Assembly (NCBI GenBank): GCA_034509735.1
Contig: JACGWO010000005.1
Coordinates: 40,392,479-40,456,478 of the forward strand
Reading direction: 5' to 3'
Source of the DNA: Sesamum alatum
Taxonomy: Eukaryota; Streptophyta; Magnoliopsida; Lamiales; Pedaliaceae
Length of the DNA stretch: 64,000 nt
This document shows positions 36,627 through 48,186 of this stretch, one piece after another (within the stretch, counting starts at the first letter, position 1; each line of letters starts with the position of its first letter). The notes below the pieces were generated by a model that worked only from the letters and a program-made list of their open reading frames with translations, was not told where the DNA came from and did no database searches. Made by a program: the position numbers and the translations under genes.

Positions 36627-37112
36627 TTATACTTTACAGTAGTGGCATCGGACGTAATGTTGGTAATATTATTTTATATTGGATGGCAATTGTCGTTCTA
36701 TATTGAATGGGTATTGGTGATGTTAACAAAATGTATTGTAAAATATCAGACAAGTCTGAAAACGTGATAAAGTAGTAAAATCAAGTGTAATTAATATAAT
36801 ACACTAGTATACATTAAAAAGTTGTAAAATAAAATGAAATTAAATATCATTTTCAAATTTAAAGATGTAGTAACAATTTAAAATAGTTTATGAACAAATG
36901 TAATATAAGAAAGTCTGCAGTATAAATGTAATAATAGTTGGTTGAGAGGAAAGAGGATGAGTGGAATGACATATGTATATATATTTGTGTTGTTTGCATG
37001 ATGATAAAGACCATTAATTAGATGAAATGGGATATCTGATGTGCTGCTTCAATGAGTGTGTGTGTAGTTTCAGCCCAACACAATTGCTATTTATCACCAT
37101 GTAAATAATAAT

Positions 37113-37147
37113 GAGGTAGAGGTAGAGGTAGAGGTAGAGGTAGAGGT
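37113..37147. repeat. (GAGGTA)n minisatellite
   Basis: About six perfect six-base units. Confidence 0.9.
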
Positions 37148-37755
37148 TGATTAATTACTGGACCAAATACTTTTTCCGTTACTGAATCGTGGACTACTTG
37201 GAGAGTAATCAACACCAAATAACTAAAGCAGTCTGTCTGATTCTAATATTGGGACACCCGAAATTGATAGCTCCCAAGTAAATCCGTGAACCCACCCTCC
37301 ACACCTCTCATCATATATATACATATATATATATACTACAAATTGGATATGCAGTACTTAAGTGCATAATTTTTAGTGATACTTTTATTTTATTGAACCT
37401 CATAATTTATTCTTGTATTTTAAAATTTATCATGGTCTTACAATCTCACATATAAAAACTGCCTGAAAATATTTTCGAATGTATTAATTATCAATATATT
37501 ATTTTACTAAAATTAACATTAAAAATTGAAACATCATAGAGTATTTGTTTTATTGATAATGGTGATTATATATACATGCAACACAATATCAATATTTTAT
37601 TTTTATTTTAATTAACAATAATTTTTAATAAAATGGGAGTAAATTTGATTTTTGTGTACATGTAATTGTATGGAATTAATTTTCTAAATAAACTTAATTG
37701 AATAGTTAATTCAATCAAATGAGTTGGGAAGTTGAAGGACAATTTTGCATTATAA

Positions 37756-38072
37756 CACTAGAAAAAAAATTAATTTTAGCTACATTTTTAATGACCATGG
37801 CTAAAAATCATGGTAAATAACTATTATTAACTACGGTTAAATAAAAATCGATGCAAAATTAGCTTTTCCACCATGAAAAATTTATTTGCCATGGCTTTTA
37901 GCCGTGATAAAAACATTCGCCATGACTTTTAGCCATGACAAATATTTTCGCCACCCTCGCAAAAATCATGGTCGACAATCTTTACGTGGCCGTGGTCAAT
38001 GACTATTCGCTACGGTTATTTAGTATAGACAATGGCAATTAACCATGGTTAAATGCCATATTTTTTGTAGTG
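37756..38072. mobile_element. Small CACTA-type MITE
   Basis: It starts CACTAGAAAAAAAATTA and ends ATTTTTTGTAGTG, with a perfect 3-base TAA duplication (37753-37755 and 38073-38075), as CACTA transposons make. The 317-base interior is built from inverted words such as ACCATGGCTAAAAATCATGG and GCCATGGCTTTTAGCCGTG. No coding capacity. A truncated relative lies at about 46339-46510. Confidence 0.85.
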
Positions 38073-41000
38073 TAATAATTTGATTTACTGGTATAAAAAC
38101 TACCAATTTGTATCTATAAGGGCCCTTTTCTTTATAATAGTACTAGCCGTCGTGGCATGCCGTCCCTGCGTGCATATAAGATACTATTGCACACTTTAAA
38201 GTTATTGTAAATAATATATATATATATATATATATATGTAAACCAACACATTACATGTCAAAACAAGAAAAAAAAAATGAAAGAAAACTAACTTAGGAGT
38301 ATTATCGGCATACCAAAAAATTGATGTCACAGTATCATAAATCGTCATTTATGAGTAAGAAGGACCTTTTCCTTTTATATTATATATATATATATATATA
38401 TTTATGGATCTGTGTAACTGATATATATAGAAGACATACGCGGGTCCATATATCTTATAAATAAATGGGTAAATTACATTAACACCTTTGAGGTTGACAT
38501 AATTACAATGTTAGATTAAAAATTACATTTACCCTCCCTGAGGTTTGTTCCATCTTACATTTAACTCCACCGGTGGATTTTGTGAATTTATCACGTGTTA
38601 TTTCGAAAATACCCCTGCTAAAAAGTTTGACTACAATATTTTGTGACCAAATTTTTGGACCAAATTGTAATGTTTTAAAATATTGAAGGGGTTAAATGTT
38701 ATGATTTATAGTACTTTATACTTAAATATAATATTTTTTTCTCGCTAACTAGCCGTTTTTGTCCGTTGAATATTGAGGGGATTATCTTATGTATTATTCC
38801 CCTTAATCATCCACCGTAAACAACCATATGCACCAACATTTAATAAGAACCTGTTGATAATGACCTCTAATGTAAATTGTACACAAAAAATATTTTCAAG
38901 CTTGTAAAGTATGCATAAATATACAATGGCAACATATCGAATAGCAAAAGAAATATTAATTATGCATACACATCAAAGCTTTACACCCAAAATCTAATCC
39001 GATAACTTCTGATAGTTAGGTATGTTTATACAAATATGAAAATATGCTTCCAGATACTATAATTTAAATGTCAGGAAAACAGACGCCATAATGGTGGAAA
39101 ATTATCAGACGAATGCCCAAGAACCTTATTGGAGTTGTAACATATGCACAAACATAAAGGTAGAACCAAAGCATGATTTATGTTAACTTAATCCTCTTAA
39201 CATACTACCAAAATCCACAAAAAACCCTTATCAGTATGTAAGTTGAGCAAGAAAGTGACAGATATAGAAATAAAACTATAATCACAACTCGAAAATTTCT
39301 CAAACAACAAACAATTCCAAACTGTTGCAAAAACTCGCTTGGAAATTGCAAAAAATATCGCTAGAAACTTTTCATACACATAATTCAGAAACCACCGCTT
39401 CTCCTCGCCCAAAACTTGTTTGTTGTCGGTGTCCATAAATGGGTCTTGCAATCGCCAACGAAATGAGGAGTCGAAGAGTTGGTTTATAGAGAAAGAAAGA
39501 GTCTGATTGTATTTGGAGAGGGGGGGGGGGGGGGTGTTGAGCCAAAAAAATAAAATTAATTTTGTATAAGGAGTTTTTTGTTTTTTTAGAATTAATTATT
39601 TTCTTTGTTTTTTGCCGGATAAATGAATGGTGTTTTTGTATTTGTACACTTTTCACGCAAACATTGTAATGTTTTACAAACTTCAAGGAGGGTAAATGTA
39701 ATTTTCTATTCAACAAGGATGTATTTGTAATTATACTAAATCTCAAGAGGCATGGATGTAATTCACCTCTTTGTAGAATTGTCAAAACACTTAACCATAA
39801 GAAGTTATTGAATTAGATTTTGAGTGTAGAATTTTTGGTGCATGCATAATTAATATTTTCTTTGCCATTCTATATGTTGCCATTGTACATTATGTATATA
39901 CTTTACAAGTTTGAGAATGTTATTTTTGTACAATTTATGATTGAGAATATTTTTTATATACAACTTAATTAGATGTTAATGTCAACAGGTTATTATTAAA
40001 TGTTGAATCATATAGTCGTTGACAATGGATGATCACGGAAAATAATACATAAGATAAACCCCTCAATATTAACGGACAAAAGCGGATAGTTTAACCAAAA
40101 AAAAAGTACTACATTTAAGTACAAATTATGATAGATCATAACATTTAACCCCTTAATATTTAAAACATTACAATTTGGCCCAAAGAGCATTTTGATCCAA
40201 TAACTTGGTCAAATTATAATCAAACTTTTTGTCAAGAGTATTTTCGAAATAGCACGTAATAAACTCACCAGGAATCCTACGGGTGGAGTTAAATGTAAGA
40301 CGGAACAAACCTCAGGGAGAATAAATGAAATTTTTAATCTAACAGACACTACAAAAAAACAGGGCTATAGCAACGGATTTTTTGCAACGGACCAATTCGT
40401 TGCAAATTTGCAACGACCTTTGCTACGACTTTGCAACGGATTCTGGTTTTTTTACATTTTCGTTGCAATTTCCGTGGCAAATTAACAATGATATTTTGCA
40501 ACGGACTATCCGTGGCAAAATTCCGTTGCAGAATTTGGTCAACTTTAAAATGTCCCACATTCAACATAAGTCGTTGCAAAAGTCGTGGCAAAATATTGCA
40601 ACGACACATTCCGTTGCAAACTTCCAACGGTTTTTGCAACGGACGTCTTTCGTTGCATACTTTGCAACGAAAATTGTAGTCAAATCCGTTGCAAAAAATT
40701 TGCAACGGACTTTGTAACGAACCCGTGTCGTTGCAATTTGAATATCGTGATTTGCAACGAATTTAGCGACGGAACATTGTCCGTTGCACAACTTGCCAAC
40801 AATTTTGCAACGGAGTTGCAAGGACCTTGGAAGTCGTTGCAATCCGTACATATAGCTGTAAGCATTAATTATTGAGCCGTTGAATTTGCAACGATTTTTG
40901 CAACGGATTTGTCCGTTGCAATATGTTTGTGATAGTTGTAACCCACTATTTTAAAATGCTATATGTTTTGCAACGGATTTTGCAACGGTAATATATATCC

Positions 41001-42535
41001 GTTGCAAAATCCATAAACATGCTACCTTTATAAGATAGGTTTTAGGAAAGATTACTACAATTGGACATCTCATGGTGATAACGATCTCCTGTGGCTGACG
41101 ATTAGTGTGGTACGGCTAGGGGTGGACGCAAGTGTGAGGTACTGCATTGGCATTCTAAGCAGCGTTCCCCGGTAGCTGAGGAAGCCCCTTCTACGTTCTC
41201 AATACCCGCGTCGACCCTATCGTCGTGTAAGGTGAGTTGACCGTCCATTGACAGAAATTCATAGGCTTTTTTAGGAGGGATAACTAAACAACGGCCAATA
41301 CAGATGGATTATGAGCATTCAATTTCAGCTGACAACTCTGTAGATCAAATGACAAATTGAAATAACTATGAGCAATTGAATTGGGATCGGAGGAATGACT
41401 AGTGATGGCAATTGGGCGGGTCTAGTACGGGTCGGCCCGGACCCGAGACCCGCCCCGCTTACAATTTAATATTGTAGAAAATATCCATTTCCTGCAATAA
41501 TGCAATTGAAATACATAAAAATATTTATAGTTGAGATTGATATGTTCACAATATGCAATAAATTTGTATATTTATAAATGTTAGTATTACATTTGATGTA
41601 ACTATCATCTTATATTGTTGAACAACATGGGTTAATCGGACCGTTAAAATTCAGATCAAACCGTTAGATATGATCAAACTTACAGAAAAATACATTTGGT
41701 AAAGTTTTAGACTTATTGGCTATACGGATGTTGAGATATCGTACTCGTAACAAAAGAGTAATCATTTAAGACGGTGTATCGTTGAATCAGACCATGTGAT
41801 TTTAAATCGTACCGTCTAATATGATCTAATGGACACATACTTGTATATATTAAAATTTAGTATGAATCGGGTGGCTGGATTTTAAGATATCGTAATTGTT
41901 AATTAAACTTTTTGATGTAATTATATAATATAACATATATCTAAAATGAATTGTATAAGACAAATAATATGTTTATCTAAATTATTAATCTTCTCTTCAA
42001 GTAATATCATTTTACAATTTACAATGAATTATATTATACAAAGAATACATTAAACTAATATTTTATTTTTTAATAAATAATATCAATTTAGATTTAAATA
42101 ACTCAATTTAGATTTAAATAACTTAATATATATAGACTATATAATGAAGAAGATGATGATGATGAAGATGATAATGATTATTAATTGAACATAATGTATT
42201 GATGATTTTGTCATGATATTTTATCGCATTTACTAATTGAAAAGTATATCTTAAATCATTTATCCCATATCATTTTAAAAAAAAATTATTAATTATAAAA
42301 TATTTTATTTCATTTATTAATTAAAATTATATCTTAAATCATTTATCTCATTTAATTTTAAAAATAATTATTAATTTAAAATTATTTTTTTTGATTTACT
42401 AATTGAATAGTATATCTCATTTAATTTTAAATAAAATTATTAATTCAAAAATAATTTAACTTTTTACTATACATTTTCCCTCCTCATTTTCACATTCTAA
42501 TTTTTCCCCCCCTTTCCCTCCTCTATTTTCTAAAC

Positions 42536-43045
42536 CCTAATTTTTTCCCCCCTTTCCCTCCCTCTTTTCCCCCTCTCCCCCTTCTCCCTTCCCCATACAT
42601 TTTCACCACTACATTTCTCTCCCCCCCTTTCCCTCCCTCTTTTCCCCCTCTCCCCCTTCTCTCTGCCGCCGCCACCGCCGCCGGCCGCCACCGCCGCCGG
42701 CCGCCACCGCCGGTCATCGCCGCCGCCATCGCCACCGCCACCGGTCGCCGCCGCACCACAAGGTATGTTTCTCCTCCTTTCCTCTCCTCTTTTCTTTCTC
42801 CTCTTTTCTTCTAATTTTTTTTTTCAGTTTTTGTTGAAGTTTTTGCCGCCGCCCGTCGCTGCCCGCCGCCTCTCGCCGCCGCCCGCCCGCCGCCGTGAGG
42901 TATGCTTCTCCTCCTTTCTTCTCCTCTTCTCTTTCTCTTCTTTTCTTTCTTATATATATATATTTTTTTTTTTCAGTTTTTAACTTTTTTTTAGAGCCGT
43001 CCGCCGCCGCCGCCCGCCGCCGCCCCCCGAGGTCCTCCACTTTCT
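42536..43045. repeat. CCGCC-rich blocks alternating with CT-tract units inside the CACTA element
   Basis: Three (GCCGCC)-rich blocks (about 42664-42755, 42846-42898, 42996-43030) are separated by similar stretches of about 80-100 bases that start GGTATG and end in a T-run plus CAG (42762-42827 and 42899-42976). Before them, a CT-rich stretch (CCCCCCTTTCCCTCCCTC...) is itself repeated twice at about 42545-42590 and 42620-42660. Open frames here (42523-43040) are low-complexity Arg/Gly/Lys and not genes. Confidence 0.7.
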
Positions 43046-43375
43046 TCTAATTTTTCATCTCCAAAACCCTTTTACTTCTTTAGTTTTTTATGTCTAAAAC
43101 CCTTTTACTTCTTTAGTTTTGTTTAATTTTTTATGTCCAAAATCCTTTTACTTGTTTAATTTTGTTTAATTTTTCATGTCCAAAACTTTTAATTCCCTAC
43201 ATGAATATATGCTATATTGAGTATTGACTAAGTCATATTTTGTTCATGTGCAAAATTGAGTATTTTGTTCTATTTTGTTATAAAATGCATATTGAGTATG
43301 TTATATTGACTATGTGTTGGTATAAAATGTATATTAAGTATGTGTTTAATATAAAATTGTGTATGACAATGTAAT

Positions 43376-43443
43376 ATATTGAGTATTTAGTTGATATATT
43401 GAGTATTTGGTTGATATATTGAGAATGTGGTTGGTATATTGAG
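43376..43443. repeat. Tandem repeat, 22-base unit
   Basis: Three to four degenerate copies of TATATTGAGTATTTGGTTGA inside the CACTA element. Confidence 0.75.
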
Positions 43444-43519
43444 GTGGATGGGAATGATAATTGTATTGATGAGGTTGGATGAATGTTGTTGGTTATGATT
43501 GTAGATTAGGATTTTTATT

Positions 43520-44060
43520 AACATGAACTCATCTAAACTAATGTACCTAAGTTATATCACAAGTTAAAAATTTAATTAAACTAATTTAACTTGGTTATAT
43601 CACAAGTTAAAAATGCAACTAAACTAATGTAACTTAGTTAATTTTCAAGTTAAAATTTTCAATTAAACTAATTTTACTTAGTTAACTCACATGTTAGAAA
43701 ACAAACTCCACTAATGTAATTTTGTTAACTTTCTATTTAAAATCTTTAACTAAACTAATTTAACTTAGTTAACTAACAAGTTAAAAACTCAACTAAACTA
43801 ATGTAATTTTGTAACTAATGTAATTTTGTTAACATTCAACTTAAAATCTTTAACGAAATATATTTAACTTAGTTATTTCACAAGTTAAAAATGAAACTAA
43901 ACTAATGTAACTTAGTTGACTTTCAAATTAAAATCTTCAATTAAACTAATTTTACTAGTTAAATCACAAGTTAAAAATCTAACTCCACTAATGTAATTTT
44001 GTTAAATTTCAACTTAAAATTTTTAACTAAACTAATTTAACTTAGTTAACTCCATTGAAT
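43520..44060. repeat. AACTAA/TTAACTT minisatellite inside the CACTA element
   Basis: A degenerate unit of about 60 bases built on ACTAATGTAACTTAGTTAAC and CAAGTTAAAA is repeated roughly eight times. The unit alternates two half-types (Aa: CTAATTTAACTTAGTTAA; b: CTAATGTAATTTTGTTAA). Confidence 0.75.
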
Positions 44061-45575
44061 GTCATTACTCCGGCGGATATCATGTAAGGAAATTTAAAAT
44101 GTTTGATTGTTTTAAAAATATTTTTAAAATGTTATATTATAATTTGTTTTTGTAATTATTTATTTGATACTTTGTAGGGATTCGAAAGTTCAAGAGGTCA
44201 TCAAGGAGCGACTCTGAAGATAGTCCGGGTGATATCCCACCCGACCACCCACCTTCACAACATTGTAAAAATGAATTTGATCCCCCTCTTTAAATTTGTA
44301 TGCTTTAAAATTGAATATTTTTATTTTTTGGATTGAAATGTTGAATTATCTTTACTGTAAGTATTTTTCCTTAAATATATTGTCATATTTGAATTTTCTT
44401 GTTAGAGTTAAATTAAATATATTTTTATTATTGAATATAAATAATGAAATTGTCGTTGTAAATGAAAATAATTTTGCAATAGATTATTGTTGCAATTATC
44501 ATGGTAAAATTTGCAACGGATTGTCATTGCAATTGTCGTTGTAAATGAAAATTATTTTGCAACGAATTGTAGTAAATTATGCCGTTGCAAATTTTGCAAC
44601 GGAATGTCGTTGCAAAAAAATATTGCAATATAGCAACGACTTCCATTGCAAATGTCGTTGCAAATAAAAGGATTTTGCAACGAATTATAGCTAAATATTT
44701 CGTTGCAAAATTTGCAACGGAATGATGTTGCAAATATTCCGTTGCAATATTGCAACGACATTTCGTTGCAAATGTAGTTGCAAATAAAACCCGATTTTGC
44801 AACGAATTGTCATCATCTTTGCCACGAATATACCATCGCAAAGTCGTTGCAAAATATAAAAAGTCAACTTTTAAAATAACGAAATTTGCAACGGATTTTT
44901 GCAACGACCAAAAAAATCCGTTGCTATATAGCAGTGGTACCTATAGCAACGGAAAATTTTCCGTTGCAAAAGTCCGTGGCAAATCTGTTTTGCAACGAAT
45001 TTTTCATGAAATCCATTGCAAAAATCCGTTGCTATAGGTCTGTTTTTTTGTAGTGAGAGATATATTTGTGATTATGTCAAATATCAGAGGTGTAGATATA
45101 ATTAACCCTAAATAAATATTGCATAATATTGGTCCTTGAGACTGATCTAACACACAGTTCAATTATATTGATAGCACACTAGATTTGTAATTGAATATTA
45201 ATGATATAAGTCTTTTACGAGAGAAGCGGTTGGTTGATGGTGATGGTATAATATTAATAGGTTCATCACCAGCCAGTGTAGAGGAGCCCAGTTATTGACT
45301 GATTGTTGTGAATGGAAAATAATAGAGGACGCGGAAGCCACAATTTTTAACCTCTTCACTACCATTGCCATTACGTTCCACAAAATGCACCATTAACTAA
45401 GATATCTTCTCTCCCCATTTCTTTCTTCCTCTGACTATTATTGGGGTTTAATACACTTTCCATTCCTGAACTATGAACAACACGCAGACACATTCCTAAA
45501 ATCTGAAATATAACAAGATGATACTCGCCGTAAGTGTTTGTTCGTTACAAATATTGGGCAAAATTATATTTTTGA

Positions 45576-46705
45576 TCCTGTAACTTTAGACCATTAGCAC
45601 TTTTAGTCCTGTAACTTTCGCGGTTTATAGATTTCGTCCTTTTTTTTCTTTGACACATTTAGTCCTACACATCTCAATTTTGGTCATTTTTTAACATATT
45701 TAGTCCTGCCTTTACACTTTTGGTCCACCGGTAAATTTTCAGGCCAATTCGATTGGCCGGAATGCCACGTCAAATAGCACATCATCTGCCACGTGAGATT
45801 TATAGATAGGCAAAATTACATTTTTGGTCCTGTAACTTTAGGCCATTAGCACTTTTAGTCCTGTATCTTTCGCGGTTTACACATTTCGTCCTTTTTTTGA
45901 CACATTTAGTCCTGTACATCTCAATTTTGGTCCTTTTTTAATAATTTTAGTCCTGCCTTTACATTTTTTGGTCCACCGATTAAAGAAGAAACATATAACA
46001 AATGAAAAATGGAGATACAATGAACATAGAACTTTGAAAGGTGCCATAGGCCGTTATTTGAACACACAAGTATGCATGATTTATTAATTCACACAAAAGA
46101 AAGTTCAAAAGGAGCACAACTTGCTTTATTCACTATTAAAAAAAAGGGCCAATAGGGAAGCATCTCTTCCCCTTATTATCAGGGGAGCAACTTATGGTAA
46201 TGAGCTTTATATTTTTTCACTTTATTATCTTTTTTTTCTTCGTCATCTTTGTCTTCCTCCTCCTCCTCCTCCTCCTTAACTCGTCTCTTTGGACTTGAAG
46301 GGGGGGTTTTTGTTCAAAAAATTCATGTAGCCTATGGTGCACTAAATTTTTTTTTACTATTGCTATATTTTCAATGACTATGGCTAAAAACCGTGCGAAA
46401 TAACTTTTATTAACTACGATTTAATAAAAATTGATACAAAAACTAGGTTTTTCACCATGAAAAACTTATTTGCCACGGCTAAGAGCCGTAGTAAAAACAT
46501 TCGTCATTACATTTGAGATTCACGCCTTCACGGCAAAAGAAAAAAAAAAGCAAAATTACATTTTTGGTCCTGTAACTTTAGGCCATTAACACTTTTCGTC
46601 CTCTTTTTGACACATTTAGTCCTGCACATCTCAATTTTGGTCCTTTTTTAACAAATTTAGTCCTACATTTATATTTTTGGTCCACCGGTAAATTTTCTAT
46701 TAAAG
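45576..46705. repeat. Three direct copies of a GGTCC/TAGTCC repeat
   Basis: Copies at about 45576-45735, 45816-45980 and 46550-46695 share AAAATTACATTTTTGGTCC, TGTAACTTTAG, GACACATTTAGTCCTG and TTTTGGTCCACCG in the same order and orientation. They look like repeated termini of one Mutator-type family, perhaps from nested or tandem insertions. A possible inverse terminus lies at about 50640-50747. Confidence 0.7.
46339..46510. mobile_element. Truncated relative of the CACTA MITE
   Basis: It begins CACTAAATTTTTTTTTACTA and carries ATGACTATGGCTAAAAACCG, matching the left half of the element at 37756-38072. It breaks off near 46510 without a right end. Confidence 0.7.
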
Positions 46706-46780
46706 GGTGGTTTTTTATATTAAAATTTTCATAGGGGGGTTTTTGATATTTTTCAATATCATAGGGGGTCAAAATGATAA

Positions 46781-46817
<37 letters not shown>

Positions 46818-47678
46818 ACAGTGACACTTTTGGTTCAAGTCCAATCCAAAAGAGCGAATCATGATAGTAATATAAAACATAGCTATGACATCTATAGGTT
46901 TTTGTACTAAATTGAGGGGTTAATTAGTAATTATTGAGAAAATCTAATTTAATTATAAGTTATAGGTTGAAATTATAAATATATTAAACTTAAAGGGACT
47001 AAATTGGAACTTTATTAAATATTTGTGGTTAAACTATATATATTTAAAAGGTAGGTATTTAAATTGCAATTTTGATAAAAAAAAATCAAAAAAAAAATAA
47101 TAAAATGAAAGGATGATGATTGAAGGCAGCACGTGGCTGCCTCCCCACTTTCACACACATATATATTTAGTTATCAGTGCTTCCTAATTAAGGAAGCATT
47201 TTTAAAACAACACACAAAATAAAAAAAATAAAAAATAGAATTTCACATACACACACTCGGGGGAAAAAAATTCGAGAGGTGAGTTTTAACTTTAATTTTG
47301 TATTAATTTATATAATTATATTATTTAGTTAGTGCATTTATTAAATATGATTTGTACTAGTGGATTTACTATTTAATCGGAAAATTTATTGAATTTGAGC
47401 ATTTATACAAATTAGCGATCGGGTATATATATATATATATATATATTTCATTGGACTGAAATATTATAGCTAATAACTTAAAATTATATAACCTACTAGA
47501 TTTAGTAGTTGTTATAGTGGACTATTCAAATTGATCGGGTTTATTAACCAAATACATAATTGTATGTACCAGTGTTTAAATAATTATTATTGTGGTGAAT
47601 AATTGACAGAAATTAATAGGAATAGTACAATTATATTTGAGAAAAATTAGGGAATTATATTTGAGAATATTATATTTA

Positions 47679-48177
47679 GGGTTAATTACACTTACACCCC
47701 CTCTGAGAATGTATAATTACACTTTCCCCCAAAAAAGTTTAGAAATTACACTTACGCCCCCTCCGAAAATTCTCTGTTTACACCTGACCCCCATCCGTTA
47801 GAGTTTGGACGAAAAATATTCACGTCAACAAAAATAATTACACAAATTTTCAATTTTTCCCATCATTTAATATTTTCATGTATAATTTTGTACTTATAAG
47901 AGGACAAGTGTAACGTATATGTATGGAGTGAGGCCAATATTATTATATTTTTTCCTTATAAGTACAAAATTATTGCACGAGAATGTTAAATGAGAGGTAA
48001 AATTAAAAATTTATGTAATTATTTTTGTTGAAATTAACATTTTCCGCCCAAACTTTAATGAATGGAGGTCAGGTGTAAACAAAGAATTTTTAGAGGGGGT
48101 GTAAATGTAATTTCAAAACTTCTTTGGGGAAAAGTGTAATTATGCATTTTCAGAGGGGGTCTAAATGTAATTAACCC
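47679..48177. mobile_element. Mutator-type MITE, 499 bp
   Basis: It starts GGGTTAATTACACTTACACC and ends GGTCTAAATGTAATTAACCC, with a perfect 9-base TTATATTTA duplication (47670-47678 and 48178-48186). Arms of about 220 bases (CCCCCTCTGAGAATG and its inverse CATTTTCAGAGGGGG) nearly meet in the middle, so the single strand could fold into one hairpin. No coding capacity. Confidence 0.92.
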
Positions 48178-48186
48178 TTATATTTA

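Larger units (their letters stand above)
36103..37755. other. Spacer downstream of TIP3
   Basis: AT-rich and without a gene. It contains a short tandem duplication (36513-36626) and a (GAGGTA)n minisatellite (37113-37147). Confidence 0.5.
40347..45055. mobile_element. Non-autonomous CACTA (En/Spm) transposon, 4.7 kb
   Basis: The ends are CACTACAAAAAAACAGGGC and its near-inverse GTCTGTTTTTTTGTAGTG, with a 3-base AGA duplication (40344-40346 and 45056-45058). Both terminal 600-700 bases are packed with TTGCAACGG/CCGTTGCAA words in both orientations, the usual subterminal binding repeats of CACTA elements. The interior is AT-rich apart from a GC-rich patch at 41080-41230, CCGCC/CT-rich repeats at 42530-43045 and a minisatellite at 43520-44060. 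I find no transposase; open frames are shadows of the repeats. It sits in the right arm of the Mutator-like element, so it is the younger insertion. Confidence 0.9.
38467..45108. mobile_element. Long-arm Mutator-like element, split by a CACTA element
   Basis: It begins GGGTAAATTACATTAACACC and ends GTGTAGATATAATTAACCC, flanked by a perfect 9-base duplication TAAATAAAT (38458-38466 and 45109-45117), the Mutator hallmark. The left arm runs to about 39020. The right arm is its inverse from about 39782 to 40346 and resumes at 45056 after the CACTA insertion; arms of roughly 550-610 bases align over their whole length (shared ACAATGGCAACATAT). Without the insertion the element is about 1.93 kb. 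Its 760-base core carries an extra inverted terminus-like segment (about 39640-39770) and minus-strand open frames of 84 and 137 codons that I cannot assign. No transposase is visible. Confidence 0.85.
45118..47678. other. Repeat-filled intergenic sequence
   Basis: No gene. It contains three direct copies of a TAAAGT/GGTCC-type terminal repeat (listed separately), a truncated CACTA-MITE relative and a (TA)n run at about 46786-46814. Sequence from about 46815 to 47290 could be the start of an LTR, but the evidence is weak. Confidence 0.5.

Noticed and set aside
40349..40875. Several overlapping open frames near the CACTA left end (and 44524-45037 near the right end)
   Set aside because: All are translations of the TTGCAACGG subterminal repeats and contain no transposase motif.
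42523..43040. Arg/Gly/Lys-rich open frames
   Set aside because: They are read-through of GCC and CT repeats inside the CACTA element, in several frames at once.
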